The translations under genes were made by a program, and so were the position numbers. Source: Oscillospiraceae bacterium (GTDB lineage: Bacteria > Bacillota > Clostridia > Oscillospirales > Oscillospiraceae). From it: DNA of 18,141 nucleotides. How positions within the stretch are numbered: position 1 is the stretch's first letter; each line of letters begins with the position of its first letter. The notes beneath the pieces were generated by a model. That model was not told where the DNA came from. It ran no database searches and saw only the letters and a list, made by a program, of their open reading frames with translations. Below are positions 5,490-12,588 of this stretch, one piece after another. The stretch lies in the NCBI GenBank assembly GCA_017646545.1, contig JAGCMI010000078.1, forward strand, positions 1 to 18,141. Reading direction: 5' to 3'.

Positions 5490-8048
5490 ATGGTCAAGAG
5501 AATTGCGCTGCTGCTGTTGGTTTGCGCCATGCTGTTCAGCATGATTGCATGTGGTCAGGATCCTGCCACCAACCCCAGCACCAACCCCACTGAGCCCACT
5601 GAGCCCAGCACTAATCCTACTGAGCCCAGCACCCAGCCCACTGAGCCCAGCACCAATCCTACTGAGCCCAGCACCCAGCCCACTGAGCCCAGCACCGAGC
5701 CCACTGAGCCCAGCACTGAGCCCACTGAGCCCAGCACCCAGCCCACTGAGCCCTCCGAGCCCATTGATCCCAACGACCCCTGGGCAAGCTACGATTGCAT
5801 CACCATTGCTGAAGCTCTGGCTCTGTGTGAGAAATTTGTTGACGCACCTTCCGCTGAGCGCTACTACATCCGCGCTACCGTGAAGTCCATCGACAACAAG
5901 ACCTACGGTCAGATGACCATTATGGATGAGACCGGCGAAATCATGGTTTACGGCAGCGCCAATGCTGACGGCTCCGCCCGTTACGACGCAATGGAAAGCA
6001 AGCCCGTTGCAGGCGACGAAGTGCTGCTGTACGGCACCCTGCAGAACTACAAGGGCAACACCAAGGAAGTCCAGAATGCATGGATCATCGACTTCGTCCA
6101 TGAAGAAGGCGAAGTGGAAGAGCCCAAGCTGCCCGCTGACGGCACTGAGCTGACCATCGCTGAGATCCTGGCTCTGCCCATTGCCAGCGGTGTCACCACC
6201 ACCGAGCACTACATTGTGAAGGCTACCGTCGAGTCCATTGCCAATGCTACTTATGGCCAGATGTGGATCACCGATGGCACCGGTACCATCAGCGTTTACA
6301 ACTCCAAGGCTGAGGACGGCACTTTCTACAGCGAGATGACCGATAAGCCCTACAAGGGCGACAAGGTGACCCTGAAGTGCACCGTGCAGAACTTCAACGG
6401 CACTATGGAGATCAAGCAGGCTTACATTATCGCCTTCGAGCATGTCGAGGCTGAGGTTGATCCCTCTGAGTACACTTCTATGACCATTGCCGAGGCTCGC
6501 GACGCTGTCAAGGGCACCAAGGTGCAGGTCAGCGGCGTTGTTGCCCAAATCACCTACGCCAACGGCTTCATCCCCAGCGGTGTTATCCTGGTTGACGAGA
6601 CCTCTTCCATCTATGTTTACGACGGCGACCTGGCTGCCCGCTGCGCTATCGGCAACACCGTTTCCATCTACGCATCCAAGACCTACTGGGTCCTGGAGAC
6701 CGAGCAGAACAATGCTGACAAGTTCGGCTACATGGGCTGCAACCAGCTCGAGAGCGCTTCTGTTATCAGCATTGAGGAGACCAACAGCGATTTCGACAAG
6801 TCCTGGATTGAGACCACCACTGTTAAGGAAATCATGGATACCCCCGTTACCGAGGATATCAGCACCATCATCTTCAAGGTCACCGCTCAGATCAAGGAAG
6901 TTCCTGGCAACGGTTTTACCAACTTCTATATCAATGACCTGGATGGTAAGACTGGCTCCTACGCTTACAGCCAGTGCAACGGCGGCGACTTCACTTGGCT
7001 GCGTGAGTTCGACGGCAAGATCTGCACTGTTTACCTGATGGCTCTGAATGCAAAGTCCACCGCTGCTGAATGCTTCTGGCGTTTCCTGCCCATCGCTGTT
7101 GTGGACGAGGGCTTCGATGTTTCCACCGTCAACTTTGCCGAGCTGGCTGTTAAGTACTACGGTGTGGAGCAGTTCCTGCCCTTCTATTCCGGCAACCCCG
7201 CTCTGGAGCTGCTGACCTCCGTTGACAACGATGTGCTGGGTCTGACCGGTGCTACTTTGTCCTATGCCTCCAGCGATGAGTCCATCATCTCCGTTGAGGG
7301 CAATGTGATGAACTGCCTCAAAACCGGTACTGCCACCATCACCATCACCGGTGAGTACAACGGCGTGACCTACTCTGAGGATGTAACCATCGAAGTTGAG
7401 GTTGCACAGCAGGAGCAGACCTATCCCACCGTTTCTGATGCGATCGCTGCTGCTGTGGGCGAAACTGTCACCGTTAAGGGTGTTGTTGGCCCCTCTCTGG
7501 TCAACAGAAGCGGCTTCTATCTGATCGATGAAACCGGCGTGATTGCCATTATCACCGATGCTGACACGCTGGCCGTGCTGAACATCGGCGACGAGGTGGT
7601 GATGGAAGGTGTCCGCCACATCAACACCAAGGGCGGTGCCGGTTACTATGGCCAGACCTGCCTCAACAACGCTACTCTGGTAATCAACAACTATGGCAAC
7701 CACAACTACTCCACCGCTGCCTTCAAGGGTGATATCAGCGTGGAGGACTTCTACAATCTGGATGTTACTGTGGACTACAGCACCAGCGTCTTTACCATGA
7801 CCGCTACTGTCCTGCTGGAGGAGACCAAGTACTACACCAACATCTATATCTCCGACGGCACTACCAACATCCGTCTGTACTGCTCCAGCGCCAACCAGTA
7901 CAACTGGCTGAAGCAATTCGCCGGCCAGGAGGTCACCATTGAGATCGCCGCTTGTAACTGGAACGATAAGAGCTATTACACCGGCTGCGTTCTGGCTGTT
8001 GTCCATGAGGATGGCACCAAGACCCTCAACACCCTGAACTTCAACTAA
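5490..8048 (+). CDS. Large multi-domain lipoprotein with tandem OB-fold-like modules
   Basis: This 852-residue protein is a predicted lipoprotein: basic MVKR start, hydrophobic core and lipobox SMIAC with the lipidated Cys21. Residues 24-97 are a Pro/Thr/Glu/Ser linker of seven 7-residue units. Next come four modules that look like OB-folds (about 102-212, 217-330, 331-430, 442-545), an Ig-like Big_2 module (about 547-640, with SYASSDESIISV and GTATITITG) and two more OB-like modules (about 645-735 and 749-852). The first two share a very similar core (YGQM, D-TG-I-VY, KP--GD-V, QN--G). The function is unknown; OB modules may bind sugar, nucleic acid or protein, but no catalytic motif is seen. 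The start is fixed by GAGG 7 nt upstream. Codon choice is strongly biased (CTG, AAG, GGC, TTC), suggesting high expression. It is monocistronic, between a promoter and a strong terminator. Confidence 0.88.
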   Translation: MVKRIALLLLVCAMLFSMIACGQDPATNPSTNPTEPTEPSTNPTEPSTQPTEPSTNPTEPSTQPTEPSTEPTEPSTEPTEPSTQPTEPSEPIDPNDPWASYDCITIAEALALCEKFVDAPSAERYYIRATVKSIDNKTYGQMTIMDETGEIMVYGSANADGSARYDAMESKPVAGDEVLLYGTLQNYKGNTKEVQNAWIIDFVHEEGEVEEPKLPADGTELTIAEILALPIASGVTTTEHYIVKATVESIANATYGQMWITDGTGTISVYNSKAEDGTFYSEMTDKPYKGDKVTLKCTVQNFNGTMEIKQAYIIAFEHVEAEVDPSEYTSMTIAEARDAVKGTKVQVSGVVAQITYANGFIPSGVILVDETSSIYVYDGDLAARCAIGNTVSIYASKTYWVLETEQNNADKFGYMGCNQLESASVISIEETNSDFDKSWIETTTVKEIMDTPVTEDISTIIFKVTAQIKEVPGNGFTNFYINDLDGKTGSYAYSQCNGGDFTWLREFDGKICTVYLMALNAKSTAAECFWRFLPIAVVDEGFDVSTVNFAELAVKYYGVEQFLPFYSGNPALELLTSVDNDVLGLTGATLSYASSDESIISVEGNVMNCLKTGTATITITGEYNGVTYSEDVTIEVEVAQQEQTYPTVSDAIAAAVGETVTVKGVVGPSLVNRSGFYLIDETGVIAIITDADTLAVLNIGDEVVMEGVRHINTKGGAGYYGQTCLNNATLVINNYGNHNYSTAAFKGDISVEDFYNLDVTVDYSTSVFTMTATVLLEETKYYTNIYISDGTTNIRLYCSSANQYNWLKQFAGQEVTIEIAACNWNDKSYYTGCVLAVVHEDGTKTLNTLNFN
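5613..5759 (+). repeat. Seven 21-bp tandem repeats encoding the (N/Q/E)PTEPST linker
   Basis: Seven in-frame 21-bp units encode the heptads N/Q/E-P-T-E-P-S-T, with less regular copies just upstream. Variation falls on the first residue of each unit (N, Q, N, Q, E, E, Q). Because the period is a multiple of three, gain or loss of a unit keeps the frame. It forms a stiff spacer between lipid anchor and folded modules. Confidence 0.93.
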
Positions 8049-8058
8049 AACTTGTGAG

Positions 8059-8091
8059 AATCCCCACCGCGTCAAGCGGTGGGGATTTTTC
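8059..8091 (+). terminator. Rho-independent terminator after the OB-fold lipoprotein
   Basis: A perfect 12-bp stem (AATCCCCACCGC / GCGGTGGGGATT) with a GTCAA loop is followed by TTTTTC, 10 nt after the stop codon. Confidence 0.93.
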
Positions 8092-8107
8092 TTTGTCACA
8101 GCTGTGG

Positions 8108-8136
8108 TTGCAAAAATGATGCCTGCATGCTATAAT
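8108..8136 (+). promoter_or_regulatory. Promoter for the CDF exporter / guanine deaminase operon
   Basis: TTGCAA (8108-8113), exactly 17 nt of spacer and a perfect TATAAT (8131-8136) with a TGC extension. The leader to the start codon is only about 23 nt, leaving no room for a riboswitch. Confidence 0.85.
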
Positions 8137-8165
8137 TTACCAACAAGAAATTTTGGAGGCTGCCC

Positions 8166-9338
8166 ATGACCAAACTGTTGCTTCGATTGTTTGTAAAAGA
8201 ATATAAAGACCCAACTTCCGCTGCGGTGCGGGGCAGGGTGGGCAAACTCTCCGGTGTGATGGGTATTGTTTGTAACCTGCTGCTGTTTGTGTTCAAAATC
8301 GTGGTGGGTACTATCTCCGGTGCGGTCTCCATCACCGCTGACGCCATGAACAATCTGTCGGATGCCACCAGCGCGGTGGTCACCTTGGTGGGTTTCAAGC
8401 TGGCGGAAAAGCCGGCGGATGCAGATCATCCCTATGGTCATGCCCGGTATGAATATCTGTCCGGTCTGGCGGTGGCGGGATTGATCGTGGTGATCGGTTT
8501 TGAACTGGCCAAGGCATCCGTGGAGAAGATTCTGCACCCTGCTGAGGTGCTGTTCTCCCTGCCGGTGTGCATTGTGCTGGTATTGTCTGTTTTGGTAAAG
8601 CTTTGGATGGGTATGTTCAACCGTTATTTGGGGAAATATATCCAATCCACTACTTTGCTGGCCACCGCTGCCGATAGCCGCAATGATGCCATTTCCACCA
8701 CCGCTGTGTTGGTGGCAGGTATTCTGGGCACCGCATTCGGCTGGAAGATTGATGGCTGGATGGGTCTGGCGGTGGCGCTGTTTATTCTCTACAGCGGCGC
8801 TATGCTGGCCAAGGAAACCATCAGCCCCTTGCTGGGCGAAAATGCCAGCCCCGAACTGCGGGAGCAGATCGCCACGTTGGTTAGCAGCGTGCCGGAAGTG
8901 CTGGGCTACCATGATTTGATGGTTCACGACTATGGCCCCGGCCAGCGCTTTGCCAGTATGCATGTGGAAATGGATCAAAGTGCAGACCCTTTGACCTGCC
9001 ATGAACTGATCGATAATTTAGAGCGGGCCTGCCTGCAGCAACTGAGTGTCCATCTGATCATTCATTATGATCCCGTGGTCACCGGTGATGAGGAAATGGA
9101 TCGGCTCCGTGCCGTGGTGCAGAACCTGCTGCGGCAGCAGGATCAGCGGATTGGCATCCACGATTTCCGCATGGTGCGCGGTCAGGGACACAGCAATCTG
9201 ATCTTTGACGCAGAATTGCCTGCGGAACTGATGCTGAAACAGCAGCAGGTGAAGCAGAAATTGGATGAGGATCTGGCTTCTTGTGAGCCGGGTACCTATT
9301 ATACGGTGATCACCTTTGACATGGGCGCACCGGAATAA
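8166..9338 (+). CDS. Cation diffusion facilitator (CDF) exporter, probably manganese (MntE-like)
   Basis: This 390-residue membrane protein is a CDF-family metal/proton antiporter that moves divalent metal out of the cytosol. It has about six transmembrane segments and the typical TM2-TM3 link DHPYGHARYEY, then a cytoplasmic domain (MVHDYGPGQRFASMHVEMD). Its C-terminus extends about 80 residues beyond the usual ~300-residue CDF. The transport site reads Asn62-x3-Asp66 in TM2 (NNLSD) and Asp170-x3-Asp174 in TM5 (DSRND). From memory, zinc CDFs use H-D/H-D or D-D/H-D and streptococcal MntE uses N-D/D-D, so I infer manganese export. The GGAGG site lies 6 nt before the ATG. Guanine deaminase follows after 22 nt in the same operon. 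Confidence 0.9.
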   Translation: MTKLLLRLFVKEYKDPTSAAVRGRVGKLSGVMGIVCNLLLFVFKIVVGTISGAVSITADAMNNLSDATSAVVTLVGFKLAEKPADADHPYGHARYEYLSGLAVAGLIVVIGFELAKASVEKILHPAEVLFSLPVCIVLVLSVLVKLWMGMFNRYLGKYIQSTTLLATAADSRNDAISTTAVLVAGILGTAFGWKIDGWMGLAVALFILYSGAMLAKETISPLLGENASPELREQIATLVSSVPEVLGYHDLMVHDYGPGQRFASMHVEMDQSADPLTCHELIDNLERACLQQLSVHLIIHYDPVVTGDEEMDRLRAVVQNLLRQQDQRIGIHDFRMVRGQGHSNLIFDAELPAELMLKQQQVKQKLDEDLASCEPGTYYTVITFDMGAPE

Positions 9339-9360
9339 TGTTTGAAATCAGGAGAAAGCA

Positions 9361-10629
9361 ATGAGATCTTTTATTATAAAGGGAACCATCTGCTACAGCC
9401 TCAGTCCCAAGGAACTGGCGGTACATCCTAATGGCTACGCGGTGTGCGTGGATGGCGTTTCCATGGGCGTTTTTGCCCATATCCCCGGGGAATATCAGCA
9501 TCTTCCGGCGCTGGATTATGGGGATCATTTGGTGATTCCGGGTCTGGTGGATCTGCACATCCATGGGCCCCAGTATACTTTCCGGGGCACGGGTATGGAT
9601 CTGGAGCTGATGGATTGGCTGCAGAAGTATGCCTTCCCGGAGGAATCCCGTTTTGAGAATCCGGAATATGCGGCCCAAGCTTACGAGATTTTTGCCCGGC
9701 AGATGAAAAAAAGTGCCACCACCCGTGCGGTGGTCTTTGGCACGCGCCATGCTACCGCCACGGAAATCTTGATGGAAAAGCTGGAAGAAACGGGACTTGT
9801 GACCTATGTGGGCAAGGTGAATATGGATCAGAATGCGCCTGAAGGCTTGCAGGAAGCCAGTGCGGAAGCGTCCGCAGAAGCCACGGTACAATGGCTGGAG
9901 CAGACGGCTGAGCGCTTTGAACGGTGCAAACCTATTTTGACCCCTCGTTTTATTCCCAGCTGCTCCCGTCAGCTAATGGAAAAGCTGCAGGAAATCCGGA
10001 AAGCGTGGAATGTGCCGCTTCAGTCCCACTTGTCTGAAAATCCGCTGGAAATTCAAATCGTGGGTGAGATGTTCCCTCAAGAGCCTTCCTATGGCCATTG
10101 TTATGACCGCTTTGGCATGATGGATGAAAAAACCATCATGGCCCATTGCGTCTATTCCAGTCCGGAAGAAGTGCAGCTGATAAAGCAGCGCGGTGTCTTT
10201 GTGGCGCATTGTCCTGCTTCCAATACCAATATTGCCTCCGGCATTGCCCCCATCCGCCGATATCTCGATGGTGGCTTGCGTGTGGGTCTGGGCAGCGATG
10301 TGGCAGGCGGACAGACCGAGTCCATCTTCCGTGCCATGACCGATGCCATTCAGGTTTCCAAACTTTATTGGCGTCTGGTGGACAACAGCTGCAAGCCGCT
10401 GTGTTTTGCGGAAAGTTTCTATCTGGCCACCATGGGTGGCGGCGCTTTCTTTGGTAAGGTGGGTTCTTTCCTGCCGGGTTATGCCTTTGATGCGCTGGTG
10501 CTGGATGAAAGCGCCATGCCCTATTGGAGTCCCATGGACCCGGTGCAGCGGCTGGAGAGGTATGCCTATCTGCAAACGGGCGGTGAAGGCCTGCTGGCCA
10601 AATTCGTTGCCGGCACAAAAATCATATAA
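9361..10629 (+). CDS. guaD: Guanine deaminase
   Basis: This 422-residue amidohydrolase converts guanine to xanthine and ammonia, a purine salvage and catabolism step in the cytosol. The metal site of the family is complete: HIH (His66, His68) in GLVDLHIHGPQ, His223 in QSHLSEN, His262 in MAHCVYSS and Asp313 in GLGSDVAGG. The segments WLQKYAFPEESRF and GKVNMDQNAPEGLQ (the GKV-MD-NAP block) separate guanine deaminases from other amidohydrolases, and PRFIPSC is also diagnostic. The start has AGGAG 6 nt upstream. It lies 22 nt after the CDF gene and shares its promoter and a terminator. No purine riboswitch precedes it. The cofactor is probably Zn from family knowledge. Confidence 0.92.
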   Translation: MRSFIIKGTICYSLSPKELAVHPNGYAVCVDGVSMGVFAHIPGEYQHLPALDYGDHLVIPGLVDLHIHGPQYTFRGTGMDLELMDWLQKYAFPEESRFENPEYAAQAYEIFARQMKKSATTRAVVFGTRHATATEILMEKLEETGLVTYVGKVNMDQNAPEGLQEASAEASAEATVQWLEQTAERFERCKPILTPRFIPSCSRQLMEKLQEIRKAWNVPLQSHLSENPLEIQIVGEMFPQEPSYGHCYDRFGMMDEKTIMAHCVYSSPEEVQLIKQRGVFVAHCPASNTNIASGIAPIRRYLDGGLRVGLGSDVAGGQTESIFRAMTDAIQVSKLYWRLVDNSCKPLCFAESFYLATMGGGAFFGKVGSFLPGYAFDALVLDESAMPYWSPMDPVQRLERYAYLQTGGEGLLAKFVAGTKII

Positions 10630-10630
10630 G

Positions 10631-10664
10631 AAAAGGGTGCACCTTGTAGGGTGCACCCTTTTTG
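10631..10664. terminator. Bidirectional terminator between guaD and the convergent ABC genes
   Basis: A perfect 13-bp stem (AAAAGGGTGCACC / GGTGCACCCTTTT) with TTGTAG loop is followed by a T-run on the plus strand and by TTTTCTT on the minus strand. It lies between two convergent stop codons 42 nt apart. Confidence 0.93.
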
Positions 10665-10671
10665 TGTGGAA

Positions 10672-12573
10672 TTACTCCTGCATCAGCTGCTGCTTGCTGT
10701 ACTGCAGGGTGTACAGATGATGGTATCTGCCCTTCTGCTTCAGAAGCTGCTGATGGTTGCCCTGCTCAATGATCTTACCATGGGACAGCAGGATGATGTT
10801 GTCTGCGTGCTGGATGGTGGAAAGGCGGTGCGCCACGATCAGCATGGTGCCGATGTTCTTCATCTTTTCCAGGGAGTCCTGAATGAGAAGCTCGGTTTCC
10901 GTGTCGATATTGGCGGTGGCCTCGTCGAGGATCATGACGCTGGGCTTATGAATAATGGTTCTGGCGAAGCTCAGCAGCTGGCGCTGACCGGCGGAGAAGT
11001 TGTTGCCGCGCTCACGCACCGGCTCGTCCAGACCCTTTTCCAGACGGTTGATGAAGGAGTCTGCGTTGACATAGCGGCAGGCTTCCATCACTTCCTCGTC
11101 GGAGATGCCTTCGCTGCGCAGCAGGATATTGCTGCGGATATCGCCGGCAAAGAGGAACACATCCTGCAGCATCTGACCGAAGTGACGACGCAGGGAAGAG
11201 ATCTTGATCTTGCGGATGTCAATACCGTCGATGAGGATCTGACCCTTCTGGATGTCGTAATTGCGGCAGATCAGGCTCAAAATGGTGGTCTTACCGGAAC
11301 CGGTGGAACCAACGAAAGCCACGGTCTGCTTGGGGTCAATGTGGAAGGAAACGCCCTGCAGCACCCATTCATCGGGCTTGTAGGCAAACCACACATCCTT
11401 AAACTCGATTTCGCCACGGATCTCTTCCAGTTCGATGGCATCCTCTTCGTCCACCACCTGGGGTTCCATGTCCAGAATGGCGAAGATCTTTTCTGCGCCG
11501 GCAAAGCTCTGCTGCAGCATATCGAACTGCTCAGCCAGAGTCTGGATGGGGTTGAAGAAACGGGAAATGTAGCCGTAGAAGGCGACGACCAAGGCGCCAT
11601 CAATTACCTGACCCATAAACTGGGTGTTGTTGATGTGAAGCCGGGCTGCGAAGAAGAACAGGCACATCTGGCTGGACACGAAGAGCATGTACACCATGGG
11701 GCGGAAGATGCCGAAGACATACATTCTGTTCTGCTTGGCCTTTTTCAGATTGGCGCTGCGATGGGCAAAGTCCTCAAACTTGCGCTGCTCCCGGTTAAAG
11801 ATCTGGGTGATCTTCATACCGGAGAGGTTTTCGGACAGGTAGGTATTGATGTCGGTGGTGGCATTGGTGACCTTGCGGTGGACACGGCGGCTGAACTGAC
11901 GGAAGAGCAATGTGAAGAGAATCACGAAGGGAACAAAGCACAGAATCATCAAGGTCAGGGCATAGTTCAGCAGGAACATGGCGACCAAAACACCGATGAT
12001 AACCATGGAGTTCTTCAGCAGGGTCACGAAAATGTTGGTGAACATGAAGGAAATGCGGTTGGGGTCGTTGGTAACACGGGTCACCAGCTTACCCACGGGG
12101 ATGTTGTTAAGCTGCTCGTGGCTCAGCTTTTCAATGTGGGTGAAGGTGTCCAGTCTGAGCTGGGACAGAATCTTCAGACCGATGCGCTGCAGAAGCAGAG
12201 CCTGCAGATAGGTGCAGATCAAGCTGACGATCAGAATGCTGGCGTATGTAGCAACCAGCGTGAACAGCTCTCTTAACTCAAAGTCTACGGCAATCAACTC
12301 CAGAACCCAGCTCATCAGCAGGGGAGAGATCACATCGTAGCAGGCGGAGATGATCATGATCACAAATACGGCAATAAAGCTCTTCCAGTGCGGTTTGACA
12401 TAGTGCAACAGACGGGTAAACAGCTCTTTGTCGGAAATCTTGCGTTCCCGGTCGTCGCCATCATCTTTGCGCTTCTTGAGGGCGAACCATGCGAAGATAA
12501 AGGCGGTGGTAAAGGAACCGATGAGGGAAACGACAATGACGACGGGCAAAAATTCTTTCAGAAAATCAAGCAT
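10672..12573 (-). CDS. Heterodimeric ABC exporter subunit, BmrD-like (catalytically intact ATPase half)
   Basis: This 633-residue protein fuses a six-helix type IV exporter membrane domain to an ATPase domain. An additional N-terminal helix (about residues 8-32) precedes a charged linker, so the protein is longer than usual. The ATPase half has Walker A GSTGSGKTT (from 422), a non-canonical signature NFSAGQ (near 524), Walker B VMILDEAT with the catalytic Glu (near 550) and AHRLST as H-loop. This combination is the BmrD/TM288 partner: its own Walker sites make the active ATP site with the partner's SGGQ. The substrate may be drugs or lipids and is not visible. Its start overlaps the end of the upstream subunit by 8 nt, behind a perfect AAGGAGGT site, so expression is translationally coupled. 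Confidence 0.93.
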   Translation of the reverse strand: MLDFLKEFLPVVIVVSLIGSFTTAFIFAWFALKKRKDDGDDRERKISDKELFTRLLHYVKPHWKSFIAVFVIMIISACYDVISPLLMSWVLELIAVDFELRELFTLVATYASILIVSLICTYLQALLLQRIGLKILSQLRLDTFTHIEKLSHEQLNNIPVGKLVTRVTNDPNRISFMFTNIFVTLLKNSMVIIGVLVAMFLLNYALTLMILCFVPFVILFTLLFRQFSRRVHRKVTNATTDINTYLSENLSGMKITQIFNREQRKFEDFAHRSANLKKAKQNRMYVFGIFRPMVYMLFVSSQMCLFFFAARLHINNTQFMGQVIDGALVVAFYGYISRFFNPIQTLAEQFDMLQQSFAGAEKIFAILDMEPQVVDEEDAIELEEIRGEIEFKDVWFAYKPDEWVLQGVSFHIDPKQTVAFVGSTGSGKTTILSLICRNYDIQKGQILIDGIDIRKIKISSLRRHFGQMLQDVFLFAGDIRSNILLRSEGISDEEVMEACRYVNADSFINRLEKGLDEPVRERGNNFSAGQRQLLSFARTIIHKPSVMILDEATANIDTETELLIQDSLEKMKNIGTMLIVAHRLSTIQHADNIILLSHGKIIEQGNHQQLLKQKGRYHHLYTLQYSKQQLMQE

Positions 12574-12588
12574 TGTGTTTACCTCCTT
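12566..12588 (-). promoter_or_regulatory. Overlapping stop/start with internal ribosome binding site
   Basis: A perfect AAGGAGGT (12581-12588) lies inside the last codons of the BmrC-like gene, 7 nt before the ATG of the BmrD-like gene. The ATGCTTGA overlap shares start and stop, which should couple translation and keep the two subunits near 1:1. Confidence 0.85.

Noticed and set aside
5613..5759. CRISPR-like array
   Set aside because: The 21-bp units are contiguous, in frame and without spacers. They encode a protein linker.
5364..8099. 911-residue open frame antisense to the large lipoprotein, with glycine/serine/leucine-rich repeats
   Set aside because: It mirrors the biased codons and 21-bp repeats of the plus-strand gene, has no ribosome binding site or family motif, and would run through the lipoprotein promoter and terminator.
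9339..9360. Purine riboswitch before guanine deaminase
   Set aside because: The gap is 22 nt and the operon leader about 23 nt, both far too short for an aptamer.
12566..12568. Genome-wide recoding of TGA as a sense codon
   Set aside because: The BmrC-like gene ends in TGA at the expected length, overlapping the next start codon, so TGA works as a stop here.
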